Positions 1 to 6,551 are shown, counted from the stretch's first letter. The stretch: 7,070 nucleotides of DNA from an uncultured Pseudomonas sp. (GCA_946886875.1 CAMPJN010000192.1:1-7070); one strand, 5' to 3'. A program made the numbers and translations. Notes: generated by a model from the sequence alone, not told the origin.

Positions 1-1025
1 TTGGTGTAGTCGTCGATCTGCTTGCGCGGCATGCTCGCCCCGCCCGGTACGCGCAATGCGGTCACGCGGCACTTGGGGTCGTTGGCCGGGCCGGCGAACA
101 CCTTGAAGTCGACATCCTTGAGCTGATCTTCAACATCTACCAGCTCCAGCGGGTTGCGCAGGTCCGGCTTGTCCGAGCCATAGCGGCGCATGGCTTCGGC
201 CAGGGTCATATGCGGCAATTCGCCGAACTCGACGTCCAGCACGTCCTTGAACAGCTGGCGCACCATCTTCTCGGTGATGGCCATGATGTCGGCCTCATCC
301 ATGAAACTGGTTTCGATGTCGATCTGGGTGAATTCCGGCTGACGGTCGGCGCGCAGGTCTTCGTCGCGGAAGCACTTGGCGATCTGGTAGTAGCGGTCGA
401 AGCCGGCGACCATCAACAGCTGCTTGAACAGCTGTGGCGACTGCGGCAAGGCGAAGAAGCTGCCGGCGTGGGTGCGGCTCGGCACCAGGTAGTCGCGCGC
501 GCCTTCCGGAGTGGCGCGAGTCAGGATCGGCGTTTCCACATCGAGGAAGCCGTTCTCGTCCAGGTAGCGACGGATGCTGGTGGTGATGCTCGAACGCAGC
601 TTCAGCTTGGCGGCCATTTCCGGGCGACGCAGGTCGATGAAGCGATAGCGCAGGCGGGTTTCTTCGCCCACATCGGTGTATTCGTTGAGCGGGAACGGCG
701 GAGTTTCCGCCTCGTTCAGCACTTCCAGTTCGTAGCCCAGCACTTCGATAGCGCCGGAAGCCATATTGGCGTTGCCGGCACCGGCTGGACGCAGACGCAC
801 CTTACCGGTGATCTTGACCACGTACTCGCTACGCACTTTATCGGCGGCGGCAAAGGTTTCGGCGCGATCGGGATCGAACACCACCTGGGCCAGACCTTCA
901 CGGTCGCGGATATCGAGGAAAATAACCCCGCCATGGTCGCGGCGGCGATGGACCCAACCGCAAAGGGTGACTTCCTGACCTTCCAGGCTCTCGTTCAGTT
1001 GGCCGCAATAGTGGCTGCGCATCAT
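1..1025 (-). CDS. aspS: Aspartyl-tRNA synthetase, N-terminal 341 residues (cut by window edge)
   Basis: This class II aminoacyl-tRNA synthetase charges tRNA-Asp in the cytoplasm. The reading frame runs from ATG at 1025 off the left edge, so the C-terminal part is missing. The start is [10 protein letters not shown]; a purine-rich AAGAGAAG about 10 nt upstream can serve as the ribosome site. Residues 1-105 form the OB-fold anticodon-binding domain ([12 protein letters not shown] at 22-33). Motif 1 lies around 150-170 ([18 protein letters not shown] starts at 162), and the AspRS motif 2 [18 protein letters not shown] is at 219-236. The bacterial GAD insertion begins after about 275. H31 and G82 are both present; from memory these positions are linked to the relaxed, non-discriminating AspRS of P. 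aeruginosa, which also makes Asp-tRNA-Asn for GatCAB. That specificity is inference. In pseudomonads aspS is usually followed by yebC and ruvCAB, which would lie left of the window. Confidence 0.97.
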   Translation of the reverse strand, partial: MMRSHYCGQLNESLEGQEVTLCGWVHRRRDHGGVIFLDIRDREGLAQVVFDPDRAETFAAADKVRSEYVVKITGKVRLRPAGAGNANMASGAIEVLGYELEVLNEAETPPFPLNEYTDVGEETRLRYRFIDLRRPEMAAKLKLRSSITTSIRRYLDENGFLDVETPILTRATPEGARDYLVPSRTHAGSFFALPQSPQLFKQLLMVAGFDRYYQIAKCFRDEDLRADRQPEFTQIDIETSFMDEADIMAITEKMVRQLFKDVLDVEFGELPHMTLAEAMRRYGSDKPDLRNPLELVDVEDQLKDVDFKVFAGPANDPKCRVTALRVPGGASMPRKQIDDYT

Positions 1026-1151
1026 GGGGTAATCGCTTCTCTTGAGTCTTGAATTCGTTGGGCCGTTGGGGGCGGCGCGCTTGTCCGGGTCATACCTGCC
1101 GGCGGGGTTACGCGGTGCTTCTAGCAACCCGTATTCGCGGCAAAGGGCAGG

Positions 1152-1180
1152 ATTATATATGGTTAAGCCGCCACTTGCAG
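1152..1180 (-). promoter_or_regulatory. Candidate sigma70 promoter for aspS
   Basis: Reading the minus strand, a perfect TATAAT (1157-1152) is preceded, after exactly 17 bp, by CTGCAA (1180-1175), a weak -35. Transcription would start near 1145, giving an aspS leader of about 120 nt. The -10 is seen directly; the assignment to aspS follows from orientation and distance. Confidence 0.55.
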
Positions 1181-1211
1181 CCGCCCGCCCACGCGCTTTC
1201 GCCAAGGCTTT

Positions 1212-1222
1212 CTATACTGAGG
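1212..1222 (+). promoter_or_regulatory. Candidate RpoS-type extended -10 for the Hpt/HD-GYP gene
   Basis: TCTATACTGAG matches the stationary-phase sigma consensus KCTAYRCTTAA at 9 of 11 positions. No good -35 hexamer sits 16-18 bp upstream, which RpoS promoters tolerate. Transcription would start near 1225, leaving a leader of about 20 nt that includes the AGGAGAG ribosome site. The motif is visible; RpoS control is inferred. Confidence 0.4.
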
Positions 1223-1245
1223 GTTCTCACTACAGGAGAGCGGCC

Positions 1246-2364
1246 ATGGCCAAGCCAACCCTCGCCGAAATACCCCGCGACCTGCTGGACGACTTTCGCC
1301 AGGAAACCGCCGAGCAATTCCAGCGCAGCGAACAGCTGCTGATCGAACTGGAGCAAGCCCCGGACGACCCTGAACGCCTGCATAAGCTGTTCCGCCAGAT
1401 CCACAGTCTCAAAGGCAACCTGGGCTATATCGGTCTCAATGCGCGCATGTCGCTGCCGCAAGCACTGGAAGATGTGCTCTCGTGCCTGCGCGAAGCGCAA
1501 TTGAGTTTCGATAGCCTGCTGGGCGATATCCTTCTACTCAGCCTCGATAACCTCAAGGAATTGATCGCCCAGGATCTCGGCGGCGCGCCCGCAAGGCTTG
1601 ACGTCGTGCAGGTCGACGCACTCTGCAAGGCTCTGAGCGCATTGGCGACGACGCCTCCAGCCCGACAAATGGAAGTGCGCCGTGCTCTGCTGCAGCAACT
1701 GGACCCCAATACCCAGCTGCTCGACCCGCCACTCTCGGGCGATCCGCAAGCCGAGCAGTTGCTGGCACGCTATGAAGTCGCGCTTGATGCCGATCTGCTG
1801 TTCTTTATCGAACTGATGCAGGCCAGCGAGCGACGCTCCCGTTACTGGCAAGGCCGCGGCATGCGCCAATTGGATCTGGCATTGATGATCAACCAACTCG
1901 GCGGCACCCCGGAGCCGCCCGAACAACTGGCCGCCGCCGTCTGCCTGCACGATCTGGGAATGGCCTTTCTACCGCTGGAGATGCTGCATAAGGGCGCCAG
2001 TTTCAATCGCGAAGAGCGCCGTCATATGCAATCCCATCCGCGCCTGGCCTATGACCTGTTGAAACGCATGCCAAATTGGCAAGGGGCCGCCGAAATTGCC
2101 CTGCAGCACCAGGAACACGCTGACGGCACTGGCTATCCTAAAGGCCTGAAGGAGACGGAAATCTGCCCCGGTGCCTTGATTCTCGCCATCGTCGACACCT
2201 TTGACGCACGCACCCACGAGCGCGCTCACCAAACACTGAGCAAACGCCCACTGCTGCGCGCCATTCTGGAAATCAACGGCCTCGCAGGTAGCCAATTCAG
2301 TGCACACTGGGTCGAACGCTTCAATCAAACACTTAATCAGCACCCGGAACTGGGCCACCGCTAG
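1246..2364 (+). CDS. Hpt phosphotransfer domain fused to a degenerate HD-GYP domain (372 aa)
   Basis: The frame is open from 1042, but ATG 1246 is chosen because AGGAGAG (1234-1240) lies 5 nt upstream and the Hpt domain begins right after it. Residues 10-115 look like an Hpt/CheA P1 four-helix domain with phospho-acceptor H53 in FRQIHSLKGNLGYIG. Residues 180-365 look like HD-GYP: HDLGM (235-239), H264, HQE (288-290), DGTGYP (293-298) and DTFD (317-320). The usual motifs are HDIGK and HHE, so the lysine is Met239 and the second histidine is Gln289; the histidine normally upstream of the HD dyad also seems absent (around 200-207). No signal peptide or membrane segment is seen, so the protein should be cytoplasmic. 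HD-GYP proteins hydrolyse cyclic di-GMP; with these losses activity is doubtful, and a c-di-GMP-binding or phosphorelay adaptor role is possible. The SDR gene follows after 39 bp. Domain calls are confident; function is not. Confidence 0.9.
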   Translation: MAKPTLAEIPRDLLDDFRQETAEQFQRSEQLLIELEQAPDDPERLHKLFRQIHSLKGNLGYIGLNARMSLPQALEDVLSCLREAQLSFDSLLGDILLLSLDNLKELIAQDLGGAPARLDVVQVDALCKALSALATTPPARQMEVRRALLQQLDPNTQLLDPPLSGDPQAEQLLARYEVALDADLLFFIELMQASERRSRYWQGRGMRQLDLALMINQLGGTPEPPEQLAAAVCLHDLGMAFLPLEMLHKGASFNREERRHMQSHPRLAYDLLKRMPNWQGAAEIALQHQEHADGTGYPKGLKETEICPGALILAIVDTFDARTHERAHQTLSKRPLLRAILEINGLAGSQFSAHWVERFNQTLNQHPELGHR

Positions 2365-2403
2365 GCCTCATTCACTTAAGCAAGGTTTCACCCAAGGAGC
2401 TCC

Positions 2404-3222
2404 ATGCAATCACTCGTAGGCAAGGTAGCCGTAGTAACGGGCGCAGGTTCAGGCATTGGCCGTTCGCTCGCCGATTTACTGGCCAAGGAGGGCTGCCATC
2501 TGGCACTGGCCGACATCCATGGGGACAGCGTCGAAACCATCGCTACCGAACTGCGCCAGCGCGGTGGCCAGGTCAGCAGCCATATTCTCGATGTCGCCGA
2601 TCGTGCCGCCGTGTTCGCCTTTGCCAATGAGGTGCTGGCCCACCATGGCCAAGCCGACCTGATCGTCAATAACGCCGGTGTATCGGTTTCACAAACTATC
2701 GCAGAACTGGATTTCGAAGATTTCGAATGGTTGATGAATATCAACTTCTGGGGCGTGGTAAACGGCACCAAAGCCTTCCTGCCGCATTTACTGAAGAACA
2801 ACAGCGGGCATATCGTCAATATCTCCAGCATCTTCGGCATAATCGCCCTGCCGTCTCAAGGCGCCTATAACGCCAGCAAGTTTGCCGTACGCGGTTTTAC
2901 CGAGGCGTTACGCCAGGAGCTCGGCCCGAGCAACATCAGTGTGAGCTGCGTTCACCCGGGCGGCATCAAAACCAATATTGCCCGGGCTTCGCGCTTTTAT
3001 CAGGGTATCAACGGCAAGTGCGACGCTTCGCGCGCCGCCGCCGACTTCGACAGATTGGCACGCACCACCCCGGAGCAGGCCGCGCGCATCATCGTCAATG
3101 GCATTAAAGCCCGCCACCCGCGCATCCTGATCGGCAAAGACGCCCACGTGCTGGATTTTCTCCAACGTCTGTTACCGACTCATTATTCCTGGGTGCTGAA
3201 TAAGCTGCTGGACCGGCATTGA
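2404..3222 (+). CDS. Classical short-chain dehydrogenase/reductase, probably NAD(H)-dependent (272 aa)
   Basis: This is a soluble Rossmann-fold oxidoreductase of unknown substrate. The cofactor motif TGAGSGIG is at 12-19. D37 at the end of the second strand (ADIHG) favours NAD(H) over NADP(H). D63, NNAG (89-92) and N114 are in their expected places. The catalytic set is S142, Y155 and K159 (YNASK), with S to Y spacing of 13 as in FabG, followed by HPGGIKT at 184-190. The C-terminal part (about 195-272) is longer than in FabG and has a hydrophobic stretch with aromatics, which may cap the active site or touch the membrane. AAGGAG (2394-2399) lies 4 nt before ATG. The gene begins 39 bp after the Hpt/HD-GYP stop with no terminator between, so co-transcription is likely. 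Similar proteins are often annotated as acetoin or alcohol dehydrogenase-like; I cannot assign a substrate. Confidence 0.95.
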   Translation: MQSLVGKVAVVTGAGSGIGRSLADLLAKEGCHLALADIHGDSVETIATELRQRGGQVSSHILDVADRAAVFAFANEVLAHHGQADLIVNNAGVSVSQTIAELDFEDFEWLMNINFWGVVNGTKAFLPHLLKNNSGHIVNISSIFGIIALPSQGAYNASKFAVRGFTEALRQELGPSNISVSCVHPGGIKTNIARASRFYQGINGKCDASRAAADFDRLARTTPEQAARIIVNGIKARHPRILIGKDAHVLDFLQRLLPTHYSWVLNKLLDRH

Positions 3223-3275
3223 ACTGATAAACAACCAATGACCTCTAAAAATTTCATCTATTGGTATAAGCCAGC

Positions 3276-3305
3276 TTGGGACCACTAGAATTTGCGTAGT
3301 ATTTA
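3276..3305 (+). promoter_or_regulatory. Weak candidate promoter for the Dps-like gene
   Basis: TTGGGA (3276-3281) and TATTTA (3300-3305) are separated by 18 bp in the AT-rich 109-bp gap before the Dps gene. An alternative -10 is TAGAAT (3286-3291). Neither stands out, and read-through from the SDR gene is possible because no terminator is visible in the gap. Confidence 0.25.
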
Positions 3306-3331
3306 GTCCATTCGACAACGAGGAATAAGGT

Positions 3332-3802
3332 ATGGAAATTAATATCGGTATCGCCGAACAGGATCGTGCAGCAATCGCCGAAGGCCTATCGCGGCTACTC
3401 GCCGATACCTACACCCTCTACCTGAAAACCCACAACTTCCACTGGAACGTCACAGGGCCGATGTTCAACACCCTGCACCTGATGTTCGAGGGGCAGTACA
3501 CAGAACTGGCCCTGGCGGTCGACCAGATCGCCGAACGCATCCGCGCCCTCGGCTTTCCAGCGCCAGGCACCTATGCCGCCTACGCCCGCCTGTCTTCGAT
3601 CAAGGAAGAAGAAGGCGTACCCAACGCGCCCGATATGATCAAACAGCTGGTGCAAGGCCAAGAGGCCGTAGCGCGTACCGCCCGTGGCATTTTCCCGCTA
3701 CTGGAGAAGGTCAGTGACGAACCCACCGCCGACCTTCTAACCCAGCGCATGCAAGTCCATGAAAAAACCGCCTGGATGTTGCGCAGTTTGCTTGCAGAAT
3801 AA
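3332..3802 (+). CDS. Dps-like ferritin-fold DNA-protection / iron-storage protein (156 aa)
   Basis: This is a ferritin-like mini-ferritin of the Dps family, which forms 12-subunit shells that oxidise and store iron and protect DNA in stress. The ferroxidase ligands are all present with Dps spacing: H37 (FHWNVTGP), H49 (LHLMFEG), E53, D64 and E68 (VDQIAERI). These correspond to H51, H63, D67, D78 and E82 of E. coli Dps. The length is normal for the family, but the N-terminal tail is short and has no lysine/arginine-rich extension, so direct DNA binding of the E. coli kind is not evident; iron and peroxide detoxification is the safer role. GAGGAA (3320-3325) lies 6 nt before ATG. A Rho-independent terminator follows. 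The P. aeruginosa gene at the equivalent place next to aspS is, from memory, PA0962, a probable DNA-binding stress protein. Confidence 0.96.
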   Translation: MEINIGIAEQDRAAIAEGLSRLLADTYTLYLKTHNFHWNVTGPMFNTLHLMFEGQYTELALAVDQIAERIRALGFPAPGTYAAYARLSSIKEEEGVPNAPDMIKQLVQGQEAVARTARGIFPLLEKVSDEPTADLLTQRMQVHEKTAWMLRSLLAE

Positions 3803-3819
3803 CCTGAACGGCGACTCAC

Positions 3820-3844
3820 AAAGACCCGACTCGTCGGGTCTTTT
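3820..3844 (+). terminator. Intrinsic terminator after the Dps-like gene
   Basis: A 10-bp stem (AAAGACCCGA with TCGGGTCTTT, 3820-3829 and 3834-3843) closes on a CTCG tetraloop and ends in four T residues. It starts 18 bp after the Dps stop codon. Confidence 0.88.
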
Positions 3845-3868
3845 GCTATGCGCCTGACGCATCCCTGT

Positions 3869-3879
3869 TCTATGCTTTG
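3869..3879 (+). promoter_or_regulatory. Candidate RpoS-type extended -10 for the GGDEF gene
   Basis: TCTATGCTTTG matches KCTAYRCTTAA at 9 of 11 positions. It lies between the Dps terminator and the GGDEF start, so this gene needs its own promoter. Transcription would begin near 3883, some 25 nt before the start codon. CTGACG (3854-3859) is too close to act as a normal -35. Confidence 0.4.
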
Positions 3880-3908
3880 CACATCCGCACCTCACCTCAG
3901 TGACAGGC

Positions 3909-4976
3909 ATGAGCAAGTCAAACAAGCCAGCGTCGATTCTGGAGCTTTACCCCGAGGAGACTCGCGAGGCAGCGGCGCTTCTGCGCCAAGCTGTACCGCT
4001 GATGGTGCGCCACGACATTCCGCCTAACCCGGTGCATTACGCACTTTGGTATACCTACAGCAAAGGTAACGAGCCGGAACTGAATCAACGACTGGATAAA
4101 ACCCTCAAGGACTTTGACAGTTTCCCCCCTGAAACGGCCGCCAAACTGTTTCGCGAATATGTCATCCGCGGCGAGCTGGAAGATGCCCGCGCAGGGCAGC
4201 AGCAAGTCATCGAGCTGGTCGACGACATCGAAGGCGGCATCGCTACCAGCGTCATGGGCAGTCGCAATTACCAAGCCAGCCTGGAGCATGGCCTGGCAGC
4301 GTTGCGAGAGCCGGTAATCAACGATCTACCCAACGTATTGATCGAACTGCAGGAAAACACCCAGCAGATGCAGAACCAGCAGGAAAAGTTCCTGCATCGC
4401 CTGTGCGCAGCGCAGGAGGAAATCAAACACCTGCGCAGCCAACTGGAACGTGCCCACCTGGCCGCCACCCTGGATAGCCTGACTCAGGTGTTCAATCGCC
4501 ATGCCTTCAATCGCCTGCTGGAGCAGACCCTGAGCCGGGGCCATGAAGGTGTTGCGCTGATCATGCTGGATATCGACCACTTCAAGGAATTCAACGACCA
4601 ATACGGCCACCCGCTCGGCGACCGGGTGCTGCAGCATGTCGGCCAGCTCATGCGCAATCTGTTGCCCGCCAACGCCATGGCCGCCCGCTATGGCGGCGAG
4701 GAGTTCTGCGTGATTCTGCGCGAATGCAGCGACAACGCCGAAGCTCACGCCTTTGCCGACAGGTTGCGGCTTAAAATCCAGTCGCTGCGCATAAAAGTGC
4801 GTAGCACCGATCAAGTCCTCGATAGCATCACCGCCTCTTTCGGCTTCTCCCTGGCTAAAAGCGGCGACAATCTGGAAAGCCTGCTCACCCGCGCCGATGA
4901 TGCGCTCTATGAGGCCAAGCGCAACGGGCGCAATTGCGTTCATCCCGCTGCACCAGAGCCCGTCCTATCCGCTTGA
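3909..4976 (+). CDS. GGDEF diguanylate cyclase with helical N-terminal domain (355 aa)
   Basis: The enzyme would join two GTP into cyclic di-GMP. Residues 1-130 form a helical, membrane-free domain with the pattern VPLMVRHDIPPNPVHYALWY (30-49), a type I recall on other cytoplasmic gammaproteobacterial diguanylate cyclases. Residues about 138-183 are rich in Gln and Glu and look like a coiled coil for dimerisation. The GGDEF domain runs from about 185 to 345: LDSLTQVFNR (188-197), metal aspartate D221 in MLDIDHFK, and the active loop GGEEF at 262-266. The RxxD inhibitory site expected just upstream is replaced by PANA, so product inhibition through that site is unlikely. ATG 3909 is preferred; an in-frame GTG at 3900 would add three residues, and neither has a strong Shine-Dalgarno, suggesting modest translation. 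No signal peptide is seen. The stimulus sensed is not evident. Confidence 0.93.
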   Translation: MSKSNKPASILELYPEETREAAALLRQAVPLMVRHDIPPNPVHYALWYTYSKGNEPELNQRLDKTLKDFDSFPPETAAKLFREYVIRGELEDARAGQQQVIELVDDIEGGIATSVMGSRNYQASLEHGLAALREPVINDLPNVLIELQENTQQMQNQQEKFLHRLCAAQEEIKHLRSQLERAHLAATLDSLTQVFNRHAFNRLLEQTLSRGHEGVALIMLDIDHFKEFNDQYGHPLGDRVLQHVGQLMRNLLPANAMAARYGGEEFCVILRECSDNAEAHAFADRLRLKIQSLRIKVRSTDQVLDSITASFGFSLAKSGDNLESLLTRADDALYEAKRNGRNCVHPAAPEPVLSA

Positions 4977-4977
4977 T

Positions 4978-5006
4978 TTGAGTCGCCTTGCCGTTTGCTG
5001 TTAAAT
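4978..5006 (+). promoter_or_regulatory. Candidate sigma70 promoter for the membrane cold-shock gene
   Basis: TTGAGT (4978-4983) and TTAAAT (5001-5006) are separated by 17 bp; each matches four of six consensus bases. It begins just after the GGDEF stop codon. Transcription would start near 5013, giving a leader of about 130 nt, in keeping with the long leaders of cold-shock mRNAs. Confidence 0.4.
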
Positions 5007-5017
5007 ACGCCCCGTGC

Positions 5018-5043
5018 CGCCAATCAGCCCCCTTGGATTGGCG
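5018..5043 (+). repeat. 8-bp inverted repeat (hairpin) at the start of the cold-shock leader
   Basis: Perfect arms CGCCAATC (5018-5025) and GATTGGCG (5036-5043) flank a 10-nt C-rich loop. There is no T run after it, so it is not a standard terminator. It would lie within the first bases of the transcript from the promoter proposed at 4978-5006 and could stabilise or regulate the leader. Confidence 0.6.
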
Positions 5044-5145
5044 CATAGGCTGCTTTCGCGCGAGACCCCAATCTCCTTCATTTCGACCAAGTCCGCGCGA
5101 TCAGCTCTTCCTGGCGATCCTTATAAATTAGTGAGCTCATTGAAC

Positions 5146-5748
5146 ATGTTGAAAATCGTCCACCTGGTAACGGGCGTAACCGCCCTGCTCTTGTCTTTTG
5201 TCCCCAGCCTCAGCGATAGCGCCCAACCATTTCTGCAACAGCCTGAAGCCTTGATCCTGGCTTTGTTTGGTTTGCTCAACCTGATCCTCGCCCCACAACT
5301 ACCTATCTGGCATGCCGGCCTGCGCCATCAAGCGCAAAATTCGGTTTCCGCTTTACTGGTACTCGCCAGCCTGCTGCAGGCCCTGGTTTTACTCGCGCCT
5401 TTGCCCATCATCGCCAACCAACCCGCCAGCCTGTTCAGTTTGCTGACCGTGCTGCTGGCAGTGCTCCTGCACCTGGGCACCAACCTGCGCCTGCAAACCC
5501 GCAGTTCCAGCGTGCCACACGACATGACCGACCGCGAAACCGGCACCGTCAAATGGTTCAATACCTCTAAAGGCTTCGGCTTTATTTCGCGCGATTCCGG
5601 CGATGACATTTTTGTGCACTTCCGTGCCATTCGCGGCGAAGGCCATCGCGTCCTGGTCGAAGGTCAGCGTGTGGAGTTCTCGGTCATGCAACGCGATAAA
5701 GGCCTGCAAGCCGAAGACGTGATTGCGGCGCTGCCCGCCCGTCGCTAA
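5146..5748 (+). CDS. Membrane-anchored cold-shock-domain protein (200 aa)
   Basis: The N-terminal half is hydrophobic, with four likely membrane helices near 4-20, 34-50, 66-89 and 94-111. A short linker leads to a C-terminal CspA-type cold-shock domain (about 131-193). This domain carries [15 protein letters not shown], with RNP1 KGFGFI at 142-147 and RNP2 DIFVHF at 154-159, so it should bind single-stranded RNA or DNA. Ordinary Csp proteins are about 70 aa and soluble; here the nucleic-acid-binding domain is tethered to the inner membrane and, by the positive residues (R115, R119) before the domain, most likely faces the cytoplasm. ATG 5146 is chosen; in-frame GTG 5131 and TTG 5140 are alternatives, and no start has a strong ribosome site. 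The frame stays open up to 5014, but that upstream part is better read as leader RNA. The P. aeruginosa gene in this place is, from memory, PA0961, a probable cold-shock protein. Confidence 0.9.
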   Translation: MLKIVHLVTGVTALLLSFVPSLSDSAQPFLQQPEALILALFGLLNLILAPQLPIWHAGLRHQAQNSVSALLVLASLLQALVLLAPLPIIANQPASLFSLLTVLLAVLLHLGTNLRLQTRSSSVPHDMTDRETGTVKWFNTSKGFGFISRDSGDDIFVHFRAIRGEGHRVLVEGQRVEFSVMQRDKGLQAEDVIAALPARR

Positions 5749-5763
5749 CCGATCCCCGACAAT

Positions 5764-5803
5764 AAAAAGCCCGCTTTCAGAAAACCTGAAAGCGGGCTTT
5801 TTT
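5764..5803. terminator. Strong bidirectional intrinsic terminator between convergent genes
   Basis: A perfect GC-rich stem (AGCCCGCTTTCAG, 5768-5780, with 5786-5798) closes on an AAAAC loop and is flanked by an A run on the left and six T residues on the right. Including the A/T flanks the stem reaches 17 bp. Read on the plus strand it ends the cold-shock gene (stop at 5748); read on the minus strand it ends slyX (stop at 5855). Confidence 0.93.
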
Positions 5804-5854
5804 CGTTCCGCCGGTCTAAAAACCAACCATCCAACTAGTCAATGGGCGGCCTTA

Positions 5855-6055
5855 TTAATAATGAGGGGGCGGCGCCTCATCCTCCGCCATATCGAACTGA
5901 TTGCTCGATTCCTGCTGACGCTTGACCAGCGCGGCAAGCTGTAACTGCATGCGCTCCAGCCCCCTCTGCTGGGCCACCAGCACATCGTTCAGCGCCTGGA
6001 TAGTGTCGTCCTGAAACGCCAAGCGGCTTTCCAGGTCATTGATACGCTCTTCCAT
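5855..6055 (-). CDS. slyX: SlyX family protein (66 aa)
   Basis: SlyX is a small, soluble, conserved gammaproteobacterial protein of unknown biochemical role. The sequence is almost wholly a predicted coiled coil (residues 1-48, [17 protein letters not shown] at the start) with an acidic linker and the diagnostic C-terminal PPPHY. ATG at 6055 has GAGAG 6 nt upstream; an in-frame TTG at 6061 would add two residues and also has a usable GAGG, so the start is uncertain by 6 nt. It lies 9 nt after the HIT stop codon, so the two are surely translated from one mRNA, which ends at the bidirectional terminator. Confidence 0.92.
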   Translation of the reverse strand: MEERINDLESRLAFQDDTIQALNDVLVAQQRGLERMQLQLAALVKRQQESSNQFDMAEDEAPPPHY

Positions 6056-6064
6056 ATTCAACTC

Positions 6065-6490
6065 TCAAACCTCGGCGAAGCAAAAATTCTCGGTCAACAC
6101 CAACTGCAGCTTCTCCCTGATCACCGCAACCTGCTCCGCACTGTATGGCTGCGTCTCATGCCTGCCCCAAACCGGCGCAGGCCAGGCCGCATCGTCACGG
6201 CGCCGAACTATCACATGCATGTGCAACTGGCTGACCACATTGCCCAGGGTTGCAACATTCATCTTGTCCGCGGCAAAAGTATCCTTGAGCTTTTCCGCCA
6301 GCCAGGTGGTTTCCCGCCACAGCGTCTGTTGCTCTTCGCCATCCAACTGGAACAGCTCGCTGACCGCCTCGCGCCTGGGCACGAGGATAAACCAGGGGTA
6401 GTGCGCGTCATTCATCAACAGCAACCGGCACAGCGGAAAATCCCCCACGGGCAAGGTGTCCTGCTGCAAGCGCGCATCCAAGGTGAACAT
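6065..6490 (-). CDS. HIT-family (histidine triad) hydrolase-like protein (141 aa)
   Basis: This is a small cytoplasmic protein of the histidine-triad superfamily, whose members hydrolyse or transfer nucleoside phosphates. Conserved landmarks are MNDAHYPWFILVPRR (26-40), KMNVATLGNVV (76-86) and the triad-like QLHMHV (88-93) followed by RR and a tryptophan-rich AWPAPVWG. The first histidine of the usual HxHxH is Gln88; H90 and H92 remain. This substitution is, as I recall, common in the proteobacterial group found beside slyX, so it is probably a subfamily trait, not decay. The substrate is unknown. GGAGA lies about 9 nt before the ATG at 6490. It is the first gene of a HIT-slyX operon. The PAO1 equivalent is, from memory, PA0959. 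Confidence 0.93.
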   Translation of the reverse strand: MFTLDARLQQDTLPVGDFPLCRLLLMNDAHYPWFILVPRREAVSELFQLDGEEQQTLWRETTWLAEKLKDTFAADKMNVATLGNVVSQLHMHVIVRRRDDAAWPAPVWGRHETQPYSAEQVAVIREKLQLVLTENFCFAEV

Positions 6491-6522
6491 GGCAGTTTCT
6501 CCGACGTTTCTATCAATGGCTC

Positions 6523-6551
6523 ATTCTAGCGGCCTATATGCCTGGCGACTG
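6523..6551 (-). promoter_or_regulatory. Weak candidate promoter for the HIT-slyX operon
   Basis: On the minus strand TAGAAT (6528-6523) is a five-of-six match to the -10 consensus, about 33 bp before the HIT start. The hexamer 17 bp upstream (CAGTCG, 6551-6546) is a poor -35, so an activator or another sigma factor may be involved. Confidence 0.25.

Noticed and set aside
210..1052. Long open frame (280 codons) on the plus strand inside aspS
   Set aside because: It is antisense to a well-conserved aspS coding sequence, and its translation is rich in His, Gln and Val in a way typical of shadow frames.
1095..1151. Complementary segments CCTGCC (1095-1100) and GGCAGG (1146-1151) as an aspS leader hairpin or attenuator
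   Set aside because: The right segment abuts the aspS -10 and would lie before the predicted transcription start, so it could not form in the mRNA.
1042..1245. In-frame upstream extension of the Hpt/HD-GYP protein
   Set aside because: The Hpt domain starts just after ATG 1246, which has a strong AGGAGAG, while the upstream part overlaps the aspS promoter region.
5014..5145. In-frame N-terminal extension of the cold-shock protein from GTG 5014
   Set aside because: There is no ribosome site, the extra 44 residues are not hydrophobic and look random, and the stretch overlaps the predicted hairpin leader. ATG 5146 begins directly with a membrane helix.
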